Shown: positions 9,794-18,314, counted from the first letter of the stretch. The stretch: 64,000 bases of DNA from Arthrobacter gengyunqii (GCF_023022985.1 NZ_CP095461.1:2914001-2978000); one strand, 5' to 3'. Numbers and translations are program-made. The notes: a model not told the origin generated them from the sequence alone.

Positions 9794-10936
9794 TCAGCCC
9801 GCGCTCCGCTGGAGCCTGGCCCGCTCGATGAGGTCCAGCACCTCGGCCGCCCTAATGGTTCCGGTGACCCGGTTTTCTGCGTCCACGGCCACACCCATCC
9901 CGGCAGGGGAGGACAGGGCGGCGTCGAGCGCCTGGCGCAGGGTCTCCCCCTCGCGGTACAGCGACCCTCCCGGAACCAGCTGATCCGCAGCAGTGATCGA
10001 TGCCCGGCGGGACGCCGGCACCCAGCCCAGCGGCCGCCCGCCGTCGTCGACCGCGAGCGCCCAGTTCCCTTCCACGGCCGCCGAGGGATTCGCCAGCTCG
10101 GCGGGCGTCAGAAGCTGCACCGGATGAAGCGGCACACCGTTGCCTGCCTGGAAGGAGAGGTGACGGAAGCCGCGGTCCCGGCCGACAAAGCCCGCCACGA
10201 AGTCATCCACGGGAGCCCGCAGGATTTCTTCAGGGGCCGCGTACTGGGCCAGTCGCCCGCCGGCGCCGAAGACGGCAACCCGATCCCCCAGAATCGTTGC
10301 TTCATCAATGTCGTGGGTGACGAAAACGATGGTTTTGGCCAGATCCCGCTGCAGGCGCAGCAGTTCCTGCTGCAGTTCGGCGCGCACCACCGGGTCCACG
10401 GCGCTGAACGGCTCATCCATGAGCAGCACGGGCGGATCGGCGGCGAGTGCGCGGGCCACGCCCACCCGCTGCTGCTGCCCGCCGGAAAGCTGGGCCGGGT
10501 ACCGTCCGCCCATCGCTGAGGCCAGCCCGACGACGTCGAGCAGTTCCGCGGCACGGGCCCGGGCAGCGGCTTTGGACTGCCCGTTGAGGCGCGGAACGGT
10601 TGCGACGTTGTCCAGCACGGTGCGGTGCGGCATCAGGCCGGCGGACTGCATCACGTATCCCATGGACCGCCGCAGCTGGGGAGCCTGAACCCCGCTGACG
10701 TCGGCGCCGTCCACCTTGATGGTTCCGGATGTGGGTTCCACCATGCGGTTGATCATGCGCAGGGAGGTGGTTTTTCCACAGCCGGAAGGTCCAACAAAGA
10801 CGGTGATGGCACCGCGGGAGATATCCATGGTCAGATTCTCAACGGCGGGCACAGGAGATCCGGCGAAGGACTTGGTAACGCTCCGGAAGGTGATCATCGG
10901 CTCGGCTGCCTGTGGCGCGGATTCCGGCAGGGTCAT
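9794..10936 (-). CDS. osmoprotectant ABC transporter ATPase with CBS domains
   Basis: A 380-aa ATPase of the OpuCA/ProV type. Walker A GPSGCGKTT is at residues 49-57, the signature is LSGGQQQRVGVARAL, and Walker B with switch is VLLMDEPFSAVDP. After about residue 250 comes a tandem CBS region, which in this family senses ionic strength or c-di-AMP to gate transport. The ATG at 10936 has GGAAGG upstream; Met14 is an alternative. It is the first gene of the operon, so the promoter should lie in 10937-10997. Confidence 0.93.
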   Translation of the reverse strand: MTLPESAPQAAEPMITFRSVTKSFAGSPVPAVENLTMDISRGAITVFVGPSGCGKTTSLRMINRMVEPTSGTIKVDGADVSGVQAPQLRRSMGYVMQSAGLMPHRTVLDNVATVPRLNGQSKAAARARAAELLDVVGLASAMGGRYPAQLSGGQQQRVGVARALAADPPVLLMDEPFSAVDPVVRAELQQELLRLQRDLAKTIVFVTHDIDEATILGDRVAVFGAGGRLAQYAAPEEILRAPVDDFVAGFVGRDRGFRHLSFQAGNGVPLHPVQLLTPAELANPSAAVEGNWALAVDDGGRPLGWVPASRRASITAADQLVPGGSLYREGETLRQALDAALSSPAGMGVAVDAENRVTGTIRAAEVLDLIERARLQRSAG

Positions 10937-10997
10937 GGGGAAACCTTCCGTGTTCTGTGCGGGAGTACCGCTTGTGGATGCGGGGGTTCCGCAGACG

Positions 10998-11031
10998 GGG
11001 TGTCCTGCCGTGTGATTACGGTAGGACACCC
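10998..11031 (-). terminator. hairpin terminator after the Nudix gene
   Basis: A 14-bp inverted repeat with a single G.U pair (10998-11011 and 11018-11031, 6-base loop) lies 20 bases beyond the Nudix stop. It sits ahead of the osmoprotectant operon on the same strand, so it should stop read-through. No T-tract follows. Confidence 0.65.
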
Positions 11032-11051
11032 GGAGGATGTAGTCCAGCAGA

Positions 11052-11504
11052 TCATTCGGAACTAACTGCCGTGCGGATGGCTGCCATCTTCAACCCCACC
11101 TGCACCAGGGGCGTCGCTCCCAGCTCCGGAACCTGCTCCAGCGGAACCCAGGCAGCCTCGTCGGTGCTGCCGTCCAGTTCATGGGTCAGCGTCCCAGAAA
11201 GGACACGGGCCCGGTAGATGATCCGCAGCGCGTGGAGCAGGCGCCGGTGTTCACCGGGAAAACGGTGTTCCGGTTCAATGAAGATGCTGTCCACCCCCAG
11301 CAGCTCCTCGGCTTCCACGAAATAGCCGGTCTCCTCGCGGACTTCCCGCACGACGGCGGCGGGCGCGTCCTCGCGCAGCTCCAGTCCCCCGCCGGGCAGG
11401 GTCCAGCCGGAGTAGCCGTGGTCATGCCAGTGGGAGAGCAGGACGCTGCCGTCGCGGATGACGACGGCGTAGGCGCCCACGCGGGTATCAAAGCCTTCAG
11501 CCAC
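11052..11504 (-). CDS. Nudix hydrolase
   Basis: A 150-aa single-domain Nudix protein. The full box is present from Gly39 to Tyr61 (GX5EX7REVREETGY), so metal-dependent cleavage of a nucleoside-diphosphate-linked substrate is expected; the substrate cannot be read from sequence. Its start overlaps the end of the upstream kinase gene by 8 bases, so the two are co-translated. It ends the short minus-strand operon and is followed by a hairpin. Confidence 0.9.
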   Translation of the reverse strand: MAEGFDTRVGAYAVVIRDGSVLLSHWHDHGYSGWTLPGGGLELREDAPAAVVREVREETGYFVEAEELLGVDSIFIEPEHRFPGEHRRLLHALRIIYRARVLSGTLTHELDGSTDEAAWVPLEQVPELGATPLVQVGLKMAAIRTAVSSE

Positions 11505-12423
11505 GCTGTACCTCCCGGGCGTCCAGGTACCGGACGCCGTGCACGGGGTCCTGCTCCAGGAACCGGATGCCGGTCAGTCCGGCGCGTTCCAGATCCTGCC
11601 TCAGCAGGTCCTGGAGCAGCGGCTGGTTCATGCCCAGTCCGCCGCCCACCACCACGGGACCGGTCATGTCCAGCAGCCGGGCAGTATCTGCCGCCAGACC
11701 GCTGAGGTGGCGCGCAGCTGCCGCCACGATTTCGCTGCCTGCGGCGCTGCCCTGCGTTGCGGCATCAAAGACCACGGAGGCTTTCGAGGACCAGTACCGC
11801 CGCCCGGTGCCGGTGTCGTGGAACAGGGCGATGAGCTGCTCCGGGTCGGTCACTGAGCAGGCGGTCAGCAGCGCTGCGGACAGCTCATCAGGATCCTGGC
11901 CGAGGTTGAAGCGGCGCAGAGTGTGCCGAACAGCTTCACGGCCCACCCAGTAACCGCTGCCTTCATCGCCAAGAAGGTAGCCCCAGCCGCCGCAGCGAGC
12001 TTCTTCTCCGGCCGGGCTGAGCCCCCAGGCCACGGATCCGGTGCCTGCAATCAGGGCAATACCGGCCGGTGTCTCGCCCGCCGCCAGGATCAGGCGGGTG
12101 TCATGGATGACGTCCACCGTTGCGCCCGGAACATGCGGGCTGATGAGCGCACGCAGCGCCGCGGCGTCGTCGGCGGTGTCAATACCGCCGGAACCGGCGA
12201 TGACGCGGTCGGCCGTGACGGAGCCGAGGGCCCTGAAAATCTCGGCGAGATTGGCAGCGGCCTGCGCCGGCGGAACGTTCTGGACGTTGGCGCTACCGCT
12301 GACGGCTTCCGCAGCGGGAACCCCGTCGACCAGGAGCAGCCCCTGGGTTTTGGTTCCGCCGATGTCCAGGCCAATGACGATGCGTCCGGAACCTGCGGCC
12401 GGAGCCCCGCGGAGAATGTCCAT
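11497..12423 (-). CDS. BadF/BadG/NAGK-family sugar kinase, probably N-acetylglucosamine kinase
   Basis: A 308-aa ASKHA kinase. The phosphate-1 motif GLDIGGTKTQGLL (about residues 18-30), IALIAGTGSVAWG, and GGWGYLLGDEGSGYW are the pattern of eukaryotic-like GlcNAc kinases in the BcrAD/BadFG family. It probably phosphorylates GlcNAc or a related amino sugar recovered from peptidoglycan. It overlaps the Nudix gene by 8 bases and follows the APH-like kinase gene by 39 bases. Confidence 0.83.
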   Translation of the reverse strand: MDILRGAPAAGSGRIVIGLDIGGTKTQGLLLVDGVPAAEAVSGSANVQNVPPAQAAANLAEIFRALGSVTADRVIAGSGGIDTADDAAALRALISPHVPGATVDVIHDTRLILAAGETPAGIALIAGTGSVAWGLSPAGEEARCGGWGYLLGDEGSGYWVGREAVRHTLRRFNLGQDPDELSAALLTACSVTDPEQLIALFHDTGTGRRYWSSKASVVFDAATQGSAAGSEIVAAAARHLSGLAADTARLLDMTGPVVVGGGLGMNQPLLQDLLRQDLERAGLTGIRFLEQDPVHGVRYLDAREVQRG

Positions 12424-12462
12424 TTCTCCACCCTACTTTCCAGCAGGGCCCAGCGGCACTTC

Positions 12463-13701
12463 TCAACGGTCGCGGGAACGAACCAGGAGCTCCTCCGCTG
12501 TGCTTAGCGTCCGTTCCGCGGCTCCCGGACCCCGGCCGGCGGCACCGGCCACGAGGGTCAACGCCACGGCGGCAGCCCGCGAATAGAGCGCGCCCGGATC
12601 CGTTGCGGCGGCGAAGGCAGCCGCAAAGCGTTCCGCCGCGGTCCGCAGACCGGCCCGCCGGGGATTTACGGCTGCAAAAACATACAGGTGACCCGCAAAA
12701 CAGGCGAGGTCGTCCACCAGGTGTCCCGGGCCGAGTGCGTCCACATCAAGCATCCCGCTGATCTTCCAGCCGGTCCGGCCCTTGTCGGGGAGCAAGTTGC
12801 CGAGGAGCAGATTGTTCACGGGCGAGTCGTCGACGAGCAGGTTTCCGCCGTGAAAGTCGCCGTGCGCGGGCACCAGCGGTCCCGGGTCGGCAGCGCAGAC
12901 CGCTGCATGGGTTTCCGCTGCGCACCGGGCGATTCGTTCCGCCTCCTGCGGAAGCGCCACGACGGCGCCTGCGGCATAGTCCATGACGCGGTCTGCCCAC
13001 GCCGGTTTGCGGGGAAGGCTCAGGGCCGCTGCCGGGAGCCCGGCCAGAAGCTCAAGCAGGGCCTGCGGTTCAATGCCGGCAGGGAAGGCGTGGAGGTGCT
13101 GATGCAGGGAGCGGCCGGGAAGGGCTCCCAGCGCCAATATGCTGTCCGGCTCCGGTACGGCTCCGGAGGTGATGTCCAGCAGCGGGGGTACGGGAAGGCC
13201 GGCAGCTGCAGCCGCTTCCAGCCGGCGGCGGAGCCCGGGAACCTGGCCCGGCTGCAGGACCTTGAGGTAGGCGGTGGATTCCTCGAAGGTGCAACGGATA
13301 ACCGCACGGCGCAGCGGCCGGTAAGCCGCCAGCGTCAACGATGCCCGGGCGCCGTCTGTTCCGGCGGCAAACAGGTCCCGGGCCACAGTGTCGGGATTGG
13401 TGGCCCAGGCCAAACTTGGAAGGACGGGGTCCCGGGGGTGCACCCAGAGCCGGACCGCCGTACCGTCCACGGATCCCCGCACCGTCCGGCGGCCCTGTTC
13501 CGGTGTCAGGGCAGCAGTGGTTGCACCGACCTGCAGTTGTACGGGTTGGCGGGGGCTGTCGGCTGAGCTGCGGCGGGGCACGCCGGCCACCCGGTAAAGG
13601 GCACTGATTCCTGCACCCGGACGGTGATGAGTGCGCAGGTGGCTCCAGGAGAGGGGCACCAGCCCCAGTGGACGCAGCGCGGCCGTCAACGGCCCGGACA
13701 T
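12463..13701 (-). CDS. aminoglycoside-phosphotransferase-like (APH) kinase, substrate unknown
   Basis: A 412-aa protein with a kinase-like C-terminal half. The catalytic loop HGDFHGGNLL is at about residue 278 and the metal-binding DVDALGPG at about 319. The N-terminal 150 residues are poorly conserved. Many chromosomal APH-fold proteins phosphorylate small molecules such as sugars and are not resistance enzymes; no resistance is claimed. ATG 13701 has GGAGGG 8 bases upstream, so this start is preferred over the open frame to 13884. Confidence 0.8.
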   Translation of the reverse strand: MSGPLTAALRPLGLVPLSWSHLRTHHRPGAGISALYRVAGVPRRSSADSPRQPVQLQVGATTAALTPEQGRRTVRGSVDGTAVRLWVHPRDPVLPSLAWATNPDTVARDLFAAGTDGARASLTLAAYRPLRRAVIRCTFEESTAYLKVLQPGQVPGLRRRLEAAAAAGLPVPPLLDITSGAVPEPDSILALGALPGRSLHQHLHAFPAGIEPQALLELLAGLPAAALSLPRKPAWADRVMDYAAGAVVALPQEAERIARCAAETHAAVCAADPGPLVPAHGDFHGGNLLVDDSPVNNLLLGNLLPDKGRTGWKISGMLDVDALGPGHLVDDLACFAGHLYVFAAVNPRRAGLRTAAERFAAAFAAATDPGALYSRAAAVALTLVAGAAGRGPGAAERTLSTAEELLVRSRDR

Positions 13702-13726
13702 GCCCGGGCCCTCCAAACGGGATTTA

Positions 13727-14791
13727 CTAAGCGCGGCGGCGCTGGAGCACATCGTCGAGATTGATCTTGCCGGTGCCGGGAGCTGCATCGGAACCGGTGG
13801 AGTCCGAGGACTCTGCAGCCGCGGCGGCTGCACCGGCGCGGAGGGAGGTGCGGGCGGCAGGCTTGGGTGTCTGCGGCGGAACAAGCGGTTCCGGTGCCGG
13901 CCGCTGGGCTACGGGGGCTTCCACGTAGACGGGCTTGGGCACCGCCACTGGTTCCCAGGGTGTCGTGGAGGTTTTCGGCGGCCCGGCAGGAGCCTGCGGG
14001 GTTGATGCGGCAGCAAACTCGAGTGCGGCGCTGCGCAGTTCAGCTGCCGTCAGCGGCCGGTCGGAGGAGCCCGGGGCGGTGGTGACTGTAGCCTTCCCGA
14101 CGGCCTCGTCCGCGGTTTCGGCGGACCCGTTCTTGGCACCCGGGAAGCTCTGCGCGTCGAACAGGACCGTCTCGCGCTGCGGCCGCACGGGTTCTGCGGC
14201 GGCCGCCGGCTGCTCGGCTGCCGGCTCGGGTGCGGATACCGGAACCTGCCGGATGCCGGCGCTCATGGCAGCCCGGAAGGCGGCATCGACGCGGTGTCTG
14301 CGGTCCCGCACAGCGAGGACGCGAAGAGATGCGATTGCTGCCCCGGCCACTGCTGCTCCGCCCAGGGGCATCCACCACGAAACAGCACCGAAAACGGCCA
14401 GCGGCAGTCCAAGAACAACCATGAGCAGGGCCAGCGCACCGGCCAGCGCCAGAGCGGTTCGGCCGTAGCGGATCCGGAAGCCCTGCTGCGGACTCTGCGG
14501 ACGCCCGGATACACCGGCGGCCCGTGTGCCGGGAGCAGCAGTGCCGGACCGCACGGCTGACGCGTGCTGCGAGGTGGACTCGTTGTACATGGTTTTCCCC
14601 TGCTGGGACAGTCCATCGGCGGAGATGGAAGAGCGGATGGCTGTTGAGGAGGGAGCCGGGCGCGCTGCCGGCCGGGAGACTGCCGACACCGGAACGGTGT
14701 CTGACAGGCGGAAAAGGTAGGGGGCAACCCACAGCAGCCAGAGACCAACGGTGACGGCCAGGATCAGGGAGCTGTTAAGAGGGAAGTCCAC
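13727..14791 (-). CDS. GlpR/Rv0996-like membrane protein with long disordered tail
   Basis: A 354-aa protein. The N-terminal membrane segment (about 7-26, LILAVTVGLWLLWVAPYLF) is followed by a linker, two close hydrophobic segments (about 110-135 and 138-160) and a 190-residue Pro/Ala-rich cytoplasmic tail. This layout, and its place after galU and rimJ, match mycobacterial Rv0996 and corynebacterial GlpR, the membrane receptor of the gephyrin-like division factor Glp. Assignment rests on topology and synteny, not on strong sequence identity. No MoeA/Glp gene is present beside it. Confidence 0.6.
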   Translation of the reverse strand: MDFPLNSSLILAVTVGLWLLWVAPYLFRLSDTVPVSAVSRPAARPAPSSTAIRSSISADGLSQQGKTMYNESTSQHASAVRSGTAAPGTRAAGVSGRPQSPQQGFRIRYGRTALALAGALALLMVVLGLPLAVFGAVSWWMPLGGAAVAGAAIASLRVLAVRDRRHRVDAAFRAAMSAGIRQVPVSAPEPAAEQPAAAAEPVRPQRETVLFDAQSFPGAKNGSAETADEAVGKATVTTAPGSSDRPLTAAELRSAALEFAAASTPQAPAGPPKTSTTPWEPVAVPKPVYVEAPVAQRPAPEPLVPPQTPKPAARTSLRAGAAAAAAESSDSTGSDAAPGTGKINLDDVLQRRRA

Positions 14792-14878
14792 ATCTACGAC
14801 GTTATGAGCTAATGCACAGGTCGCTGCGCATTACTGGCGGTGTGTCGGCGTTCAGTGGCAAAAAAGGATGCGCCAGGG

Positions 14879-15493
14879 TCACCTAGTGGCCAGCCAGCGG
14901 TTCAACAGGCCGTCAGGAACATCCTCCGTGGTGAGCGCAAAGCTGCGGTGGTCAGCCCAAACACCCGCGATGTGCAGGTACCGCTTCCGCAGTCCTTCGT
15001 CACGGAATCCCAGCTTCTCGACCACACGCAGGCTGGGGGCATTGTCCGGCTTGATGTTGATTTCCATCCGGTGCAGCCCCAGGGCACCAAAACAGTGGTC
15101 CGTGGCCATTGCCACCGCTGTTGGAGCGATCCCGCGGCCCGCCCTCGCTTCATCCACCCAGTAGCCCAGGGTGGCCATGCGGGCGGATCCCCAGACGATC
15201 GTGGAGACGGTCAGCTGTCCGGCGATGGCAGGCGGGGACCGCAGATCGTCACGTTCAGTGATGAGGAAAGGAAGGGCAGATTCCTGACGCGCCTGCTGGT
15301 TCAAGCTGCGCACCATGGCCGCATAGGAGGGAAGGGCACCGCCGGGAAGCGGATTGCTCGCCTCCCAGCGTGCCATCCATTGGGCATTGCGGATGCGGAG
15401 GCCGGTCCATTCACGGCGGTCGCGGTAGCGGATGGGACGCAGTCCCACATCTCCGCATTCCAGCGTCACCGGCCAGATGGCCGACCCCCACAT
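14879..15493 (-). CDS. rimJ: GNAT acetyltransferase, RimJ/RimL type
   Basis: A 204-aa GNAT enzyme of the RimJ/RimL class. The acetyl-CoA pyrophosphate loop region is GYWVDEARAGRGIAPTAV, and the late motif LGLHRMEINIKPDNAPSLRVVEKLGF is typical (first 20 residues cited as GLHRMEINIKPDNAPSLRV). It likely acetylates a protein N-terminus. It starts 4 bases after galU. In Mycobacterium the galU-moeA1-rimJ-Rv0996 order is the same except for moeA1. Symbol by synteny and family, substrate not shown. Confidence 0.8.
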   Translation of the reverse strand: MWGSAIWPVTLECGDVGLRPIRYRDRREWTGLRIRNAQWMARWEASNPLPGGALPSYAAMVRSLNQQARQESALPFLITERDDLRSPPAIAGQLTVSTIVWGSARMATLGYWVDEARAGRGIAPTAVAMATDHCFGALGLHRMEINIKPDNAPSLRVVEKLGFRDEGLRKRYLHIAGVWADHRSFALTTEDVPDGLLNRWLATR

Positions 15494-15497
15494 GGCA

Positions 15498-16403
15498 TCA
15501 GCTTTCGAGCGTACCGGTAAAGCCCTTGAGCCACTCGCGCAGGTCCGGGCCCAGGTCTTCGCGCTCGGAGGCCAGCGTGACCACGGCCTTCAGGTAGCTG
15601 AGCTTGTCGCCGGTATCGTACCGCCGGCCTCGGAAAACGACGCCGTAAACGCCGGCGCCTTCGCCTTCCTCCCGTGCAGCCAGAGTCTGCAGGGCATCGG
15701 TCAGCTGGATCTCTCCCCCGCGGCCCGGTCCGGTTTCCTCCAGCACCTCAAACACTGCCGGGTGAAGGACATAGCGGCCGATGACTGCCAGGTTGGACGG
15801 CGCCTCGTCAACATCGGGCTTTTCCACCAGCTTGTTCACGCGGACGTAGTCTTCGCCTTCGACCACGGAGATATCGGCGCAGCCGTAGGCGCTGATCTGC
15901 TCCGGCTCCACCTCGATGAGGGCAATGACCGAGCCGCCGGTCTTGGCCTGGACCTCAACCATTTTGGTGAGCAGTTCATCGCGGGCATCAATCAGGTCAT
16001 CACCCAGGAGGACGGCGAACGGCTCGTTTCCTACGTGGAGCTTGGCGCGCAGCACGGCGTGCCCGAGGCCCTTGGGGTCGCCCTGGCGCAGGTAGTGAAT
16101 CTCGCCAAGTTCCGATGCCGCCCGCACCAGGGCGAGCTTCTCAAGATCGCCCTTGTCTTCAAGCGTCTTTTCAATAAAGGGAACGCGGTCAAAATGGTCT
16201 TCCAGGGACCGCTTGTTGCGGCCGGTAATCATCAGAATGTCGGACATGCCGGAATTAACGGCCTCCTCCACCACGTACTGGATGGCGGGCTTATCCACTA
16301 CCGGCAGCATTTCCTTCGGCATGGCTTTGGTGGCCGGCAGGAAGCGGGTACCCAGCCCGGCGGCGGGAATTACGGCTTTGGTTACGGTGGCGCGTGAAGT
16401 CAT
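15498..16403 (-). CDS. galU: UTP--glucose-1-phosphate uridylyltransferase
   Basis: A 301-aa GalU making UDP-glucose for cell-wall polymers and glycans. The nucleotide-binding start is AVIPAAGLGTRFLPATKAMP (residues 10-29); VDKPAIQYVVEEAV and VEKPDVDEAPSNLAVIGRY follow, all diagnostic. ATG 16403 gives the family N-terminus; the frame is open further upstream only by chance. It diverges from the 5-formyl-THF cyclo-ligase gene over a 78-base gap, the arrangement seen in Mycobacterium (Rv0992c/Rv0993). Confidence 0.97.
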   Translation of the reverse strand: MTSRATVTKAVIPAAGLGTRFLPATKAMPKEMLPVVDKPAIQYVVEEAVNSGMSDILMITGRNKRSLEDHFDRVPFIEKTLEDKGDLEKLALVRAASELGEIHYLRQGDPKGLGHAVLRAKLHVGNEPFAVLLGDDLIDARDELLTKMVEVQAKTGGSVIALIEVEPEQISAYGCADISVVEGEDYVRVNKLVEKPDVDEAPSNLAVIGRYVLHPAVFEVLEETGPGRGGEIQLTDALQTLAAREEGEGAGVYGVVFRGRRYDTGDKLSYLKAVVTLASEREDLGPDLREWLKGFTGTLES

Positions 16404-16481
16404 GTCCGTAAGAGTACATAAGCGCGGCCCCATTACACCAAATAGGCGTTGATTCCGGACGACAGTTGCGACAATGGACGA

Positions 16482-17105
16482 ATGGTGAACACTGCTGCTC
16501 CCAAGGACCTGGCCCGGAACGATTATCGGCGGCTCCGCCGTGAATTGCCCCCTGAGGCTCCGCTGGCTGCCGGCAGGGCGTTGGCGTCCCGCGCTTTCAG
16601 CGTCATCCCGGATCTGGTGTCGCCCAAGGCCACGGTGGCCGCGTACTTGTCCGGCGGACGCGAACCTGACACGGCCGAACTGCTGGCGGGACTGCACGGG
16701 AGAGGATACGACGTCGTCGTTCCCGTGTGCGAGCCGGACCGCAGGCTTTCCTGGTGCCGCTGGACGCCCGATTCCGTCCTCGTGCCGGGACTCTTCCCGT
16801 CCGTCCCCGAACCCGCGGGGCCCCGCTTGTCAGTGCAGGATTTGCCGGGCCTGGAACTGCTTCTGGTTCCGGCCCTGGCCGTGGACATGGCCGGAATGCG
16901 CATGGGAAAGGGCGGCGGCTACTATGACCGATTCCTGGCCGGTCTTCGGGCCGCAGGCAATGCTGCACCGGCCGTGGGCGTGGTCTATGACCATGAAGTC
17001 GCTCCCGCGCAGTCCTGGATTTCCGATTCCCTGGACCAGCCGGTCAACGCGGTGCTAACCCCGTCACAGTGGACTGAGCTGCCGCTGGAGCCGGTGTATA
17101 GTTAG
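16482..17105 (+). CDS. 5-formyltetrahydrofolate cyclo-ligase
   Basis: A 207-aa cyclo-ligase (MTHFS), converting 5-formyl-THF to 5,10-methenyl-THF with ATP. The signature GMRMGKGGGYYDRFL at about residues 137-151 and the N-terminal basic region (RNDYRRLRREL) are diagnostic. ATG 16482 is chosen over the TTG at 16449 because the extra residues are not family-like. The last codons overlap the -10 hexamer and abut the CIRCE operator of the next gene, so its 3' end carries regulatory DNA. Confidence 0.92.
   Translation: MVNTAAPKDLARNDYRRLRRELPPEAPLAAGRALASRAFSVIPDLVSPKATVAAYLSGGREPDTAELLAGLHGRGYDVVVPVCEPDRRLSWCRWTPDSVLVPGLFPSVPEPAGPRLSVQDLPGLELLLVPALAVDMAGMRMGKGGGYYDRFLAGLRAAGNAAPAVGVVYDHEVAPAQSWISDSLDQPVNAVLTPSQWTELPLEPVYS
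17097..17102 (+). promoter_or_regulatory. putative -10 element of the ruc-like gene
   Basis: TATAGT, five of six matches to TATAAT, overlaps the first base of the CIRCE that follows. No convincing -35 is seen at the right distance, so this is a partial assignment. Confidence 0.45.
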
Positions 17106-17128
17106 CACTCAAGGCCACCGAGTGCCAA
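17102..17128 (+). promoter_or_regulatory. CIRCE operator (HrcA site) before the ruc-like chaperone gene
   Basis: TTAGCACTC, a 9-base spacer, then GAGTGCCAA: 17 of 18 arm positions match the CIRCE consensus TTAGCACTC-N9-GAGTGCTAA. It lies 71 bases before the GTG at 17200 and adjoins a -10-like hexamer, the usual place for HrcA repression. In M. tuberculosis the homologous Rv0991c (ruc) is under HrcA control. Confidence 0.9.
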
Positions 17129-17199
17129 CCGCCGTGACACCAGTTCATGGGCCAGCCGGATCGGGGCCTGACATCTTGGTTCTCAGGAGGAGTAAGTAA

Positions 17200-17520
17200 G
17201 TGCCTACGTATGCCTATGCCTGCAAGGACTGCAGCCACACTTTCGATATCCAGCAGTCCTTCACCGATGACACCCTGACTGTTTGTCCTGCGTGCAGCGG
17301 GAACCTGCGCAAGAAGTTCAACAGCGTGGGGGTCGTGTTTAAGGGGTCAGGCTTCTACCGCACCGATTCCCGCGACGCCAAGAGCACGGTTCCGGCGGCA
17401 CCGGCCAAGACTGACAGCGCAACATCGGCTTCCTCGTCGACGACGGCTTCCTCCTCTTCCTCTTCCGCAGGCTCCGCGAATGCCGGCTCCTCTTCGGGCA
17501 CGGGATCTTCCGCGGCCTAG
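17200..17520 (+). CDS. ruc: FmdB-family zinc-ribbon protein, Ruc-type redox-regulated chaperone
   Basis: A 106-aa protein with an N-terminal zinc ribbon, Cys8-x2-Cys11 and Cys29-x2-Cys32, starting with the FmdB motif MPTYAYACKDC. After residue 60 it becomes a low-complexity Ser/Ala/Thr/Gly tail, probably disordered. M. tuberculosis Rv0991c (Ruc) has the same build, lies beside the same cyclo-ligase gene, is induced by heat through HrcA, and acts as a chaperone when its zinc cysteines are oxidised. The GTG start has AGGAGGAG upstream. The chaperone role is inferred from family, synteny and CIRCE. Confidence 0.85.
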   Translation: MPTYAYACKDCSHTFDIQQSFTDDTLTVCPACSGNLRKKFNSVGVVFKGSGFYRTDSRDAKSTVPAAPAKTDSATSASSSTTASSSSSSAGSANAGSSSGTGSSAA

Positions 17521-17618
17521 CACGCACTGCTCCTCCCCAGCCGCTCTTTGGCGGAGGAGGATCCACAGCATCCCGGACGGTCCGTGCCTGCCACTGATCC
17601 CGCGCCTATGTTCAGTGT

Positions 17619-18293
17619 GTGAGCCCTTACCCCGCGCCGAACGCCAGCCTCTCCTCCAGGGTTCGCCTGCGGATGAGGAGATTCCTGCTTCGCCGCCGGC
17701 GCCTGCTCGCCGCCCTGCTGTGCTGCGCCGCCGCCGGCACTGCCGTTCAGGCGCTGCTGCCGCCGGAAGCAGGTGAACTCTCCCTGGTGGTATCCGCCGC
17801 CGATCTTCCAGCCGGCACAGTGCTGACGGAACAGGATCTCCGGACGGCAACGGTTCCGGCCACAGCGGCACCGCCGGGATCGTTCACGCTGTCCGCCCAA
17901 GCGGCCGGGCATCGGCTGGCCACTCCCCTGAAGCAGGGCAGCCCGGTTCTGGAAACATCTTTAGTGGGTACCGGACTCCTGACCGGCGCGCCACCGGGGT
18001 CCGTGGCAGTTGCGGTCCGTCCCGCGGATCCGGCTCTGGTCCGTCTGCTGACACCGGGACAGCTTGTGGACGTGGTCCTGGCGAACCCTGACGGGCAGCC
18101 CAACCCCGGCGGGCCGGCACTCCTGGCCGCCGGTGCCCCCATCCTGTGGACTGCCGTGGACGGCGATTCCGCCTGGCCCGGCTCCACTGAAAGCGGAGCC
18201 ATGGTGGTGCTGGCGGCAGCAGCGGACCAGGCTGCCGCTCTTGCCGCAGCCTCAGGATCCGGACAAGTTCACCTGATTCTGACCGGCGGCTGA
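17619..18293 (+). CDS. SAF-domain protein, CpaB/RcpC-like, orphan
   Basis: A 224-aa protein with a basic N-terminus (RRFLLRRRR) and a membrane segment at about residues 29-47. An extracytoplasmic SAF/CpaB-type region starts at about 55 (SAADLPAGTVLTEQDL), followed by VAVAVRPADPALVRLLTPGQ, as in Flp-pilus assembly CpaB. No other tad/flp pilus gene is in the window, so a pilus role is not implied. The GTG start at 17619 has only a weak Shine-Dalgarno. It is convergent with the 62-aa gene at 18315. Confidence 0.75.
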   Translation: MSPYPAPNASLSSRVRLRMRRFLLRRRRLLAALLCCAAAGTAVQALLPPEAGELSLVVSAADLPAGTVLTEQDLRTATVPATAAPPGSFTLSAQAAGHRLATPLKQGSPVLETSLVGTGLLTGAPPGSVAVAVRPADPALVRLLTPGQLVDVVLANPDGQPNPGGPALLAAGAPILWTAVDGDSAWPGSTESGAMVVLAAAADQAAALAAASGSGQVHLILTGG

Positions 18294-18314
18294 ACTTTTA
18301 CAGCGTCGGCAGCC

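Noticed and set aside
12463..13701. Antibiotic-resistance phosphotransferase
   Set aside because: The APH fold is common in housekeeping small-molecule kinases; nothing shows an aminoglycoside substrate.
17521..17575. Possible terminator after the ruc-like gene
   Set aside because: The arms pair only imperfectly and no T-tract follows, so it is not listed.
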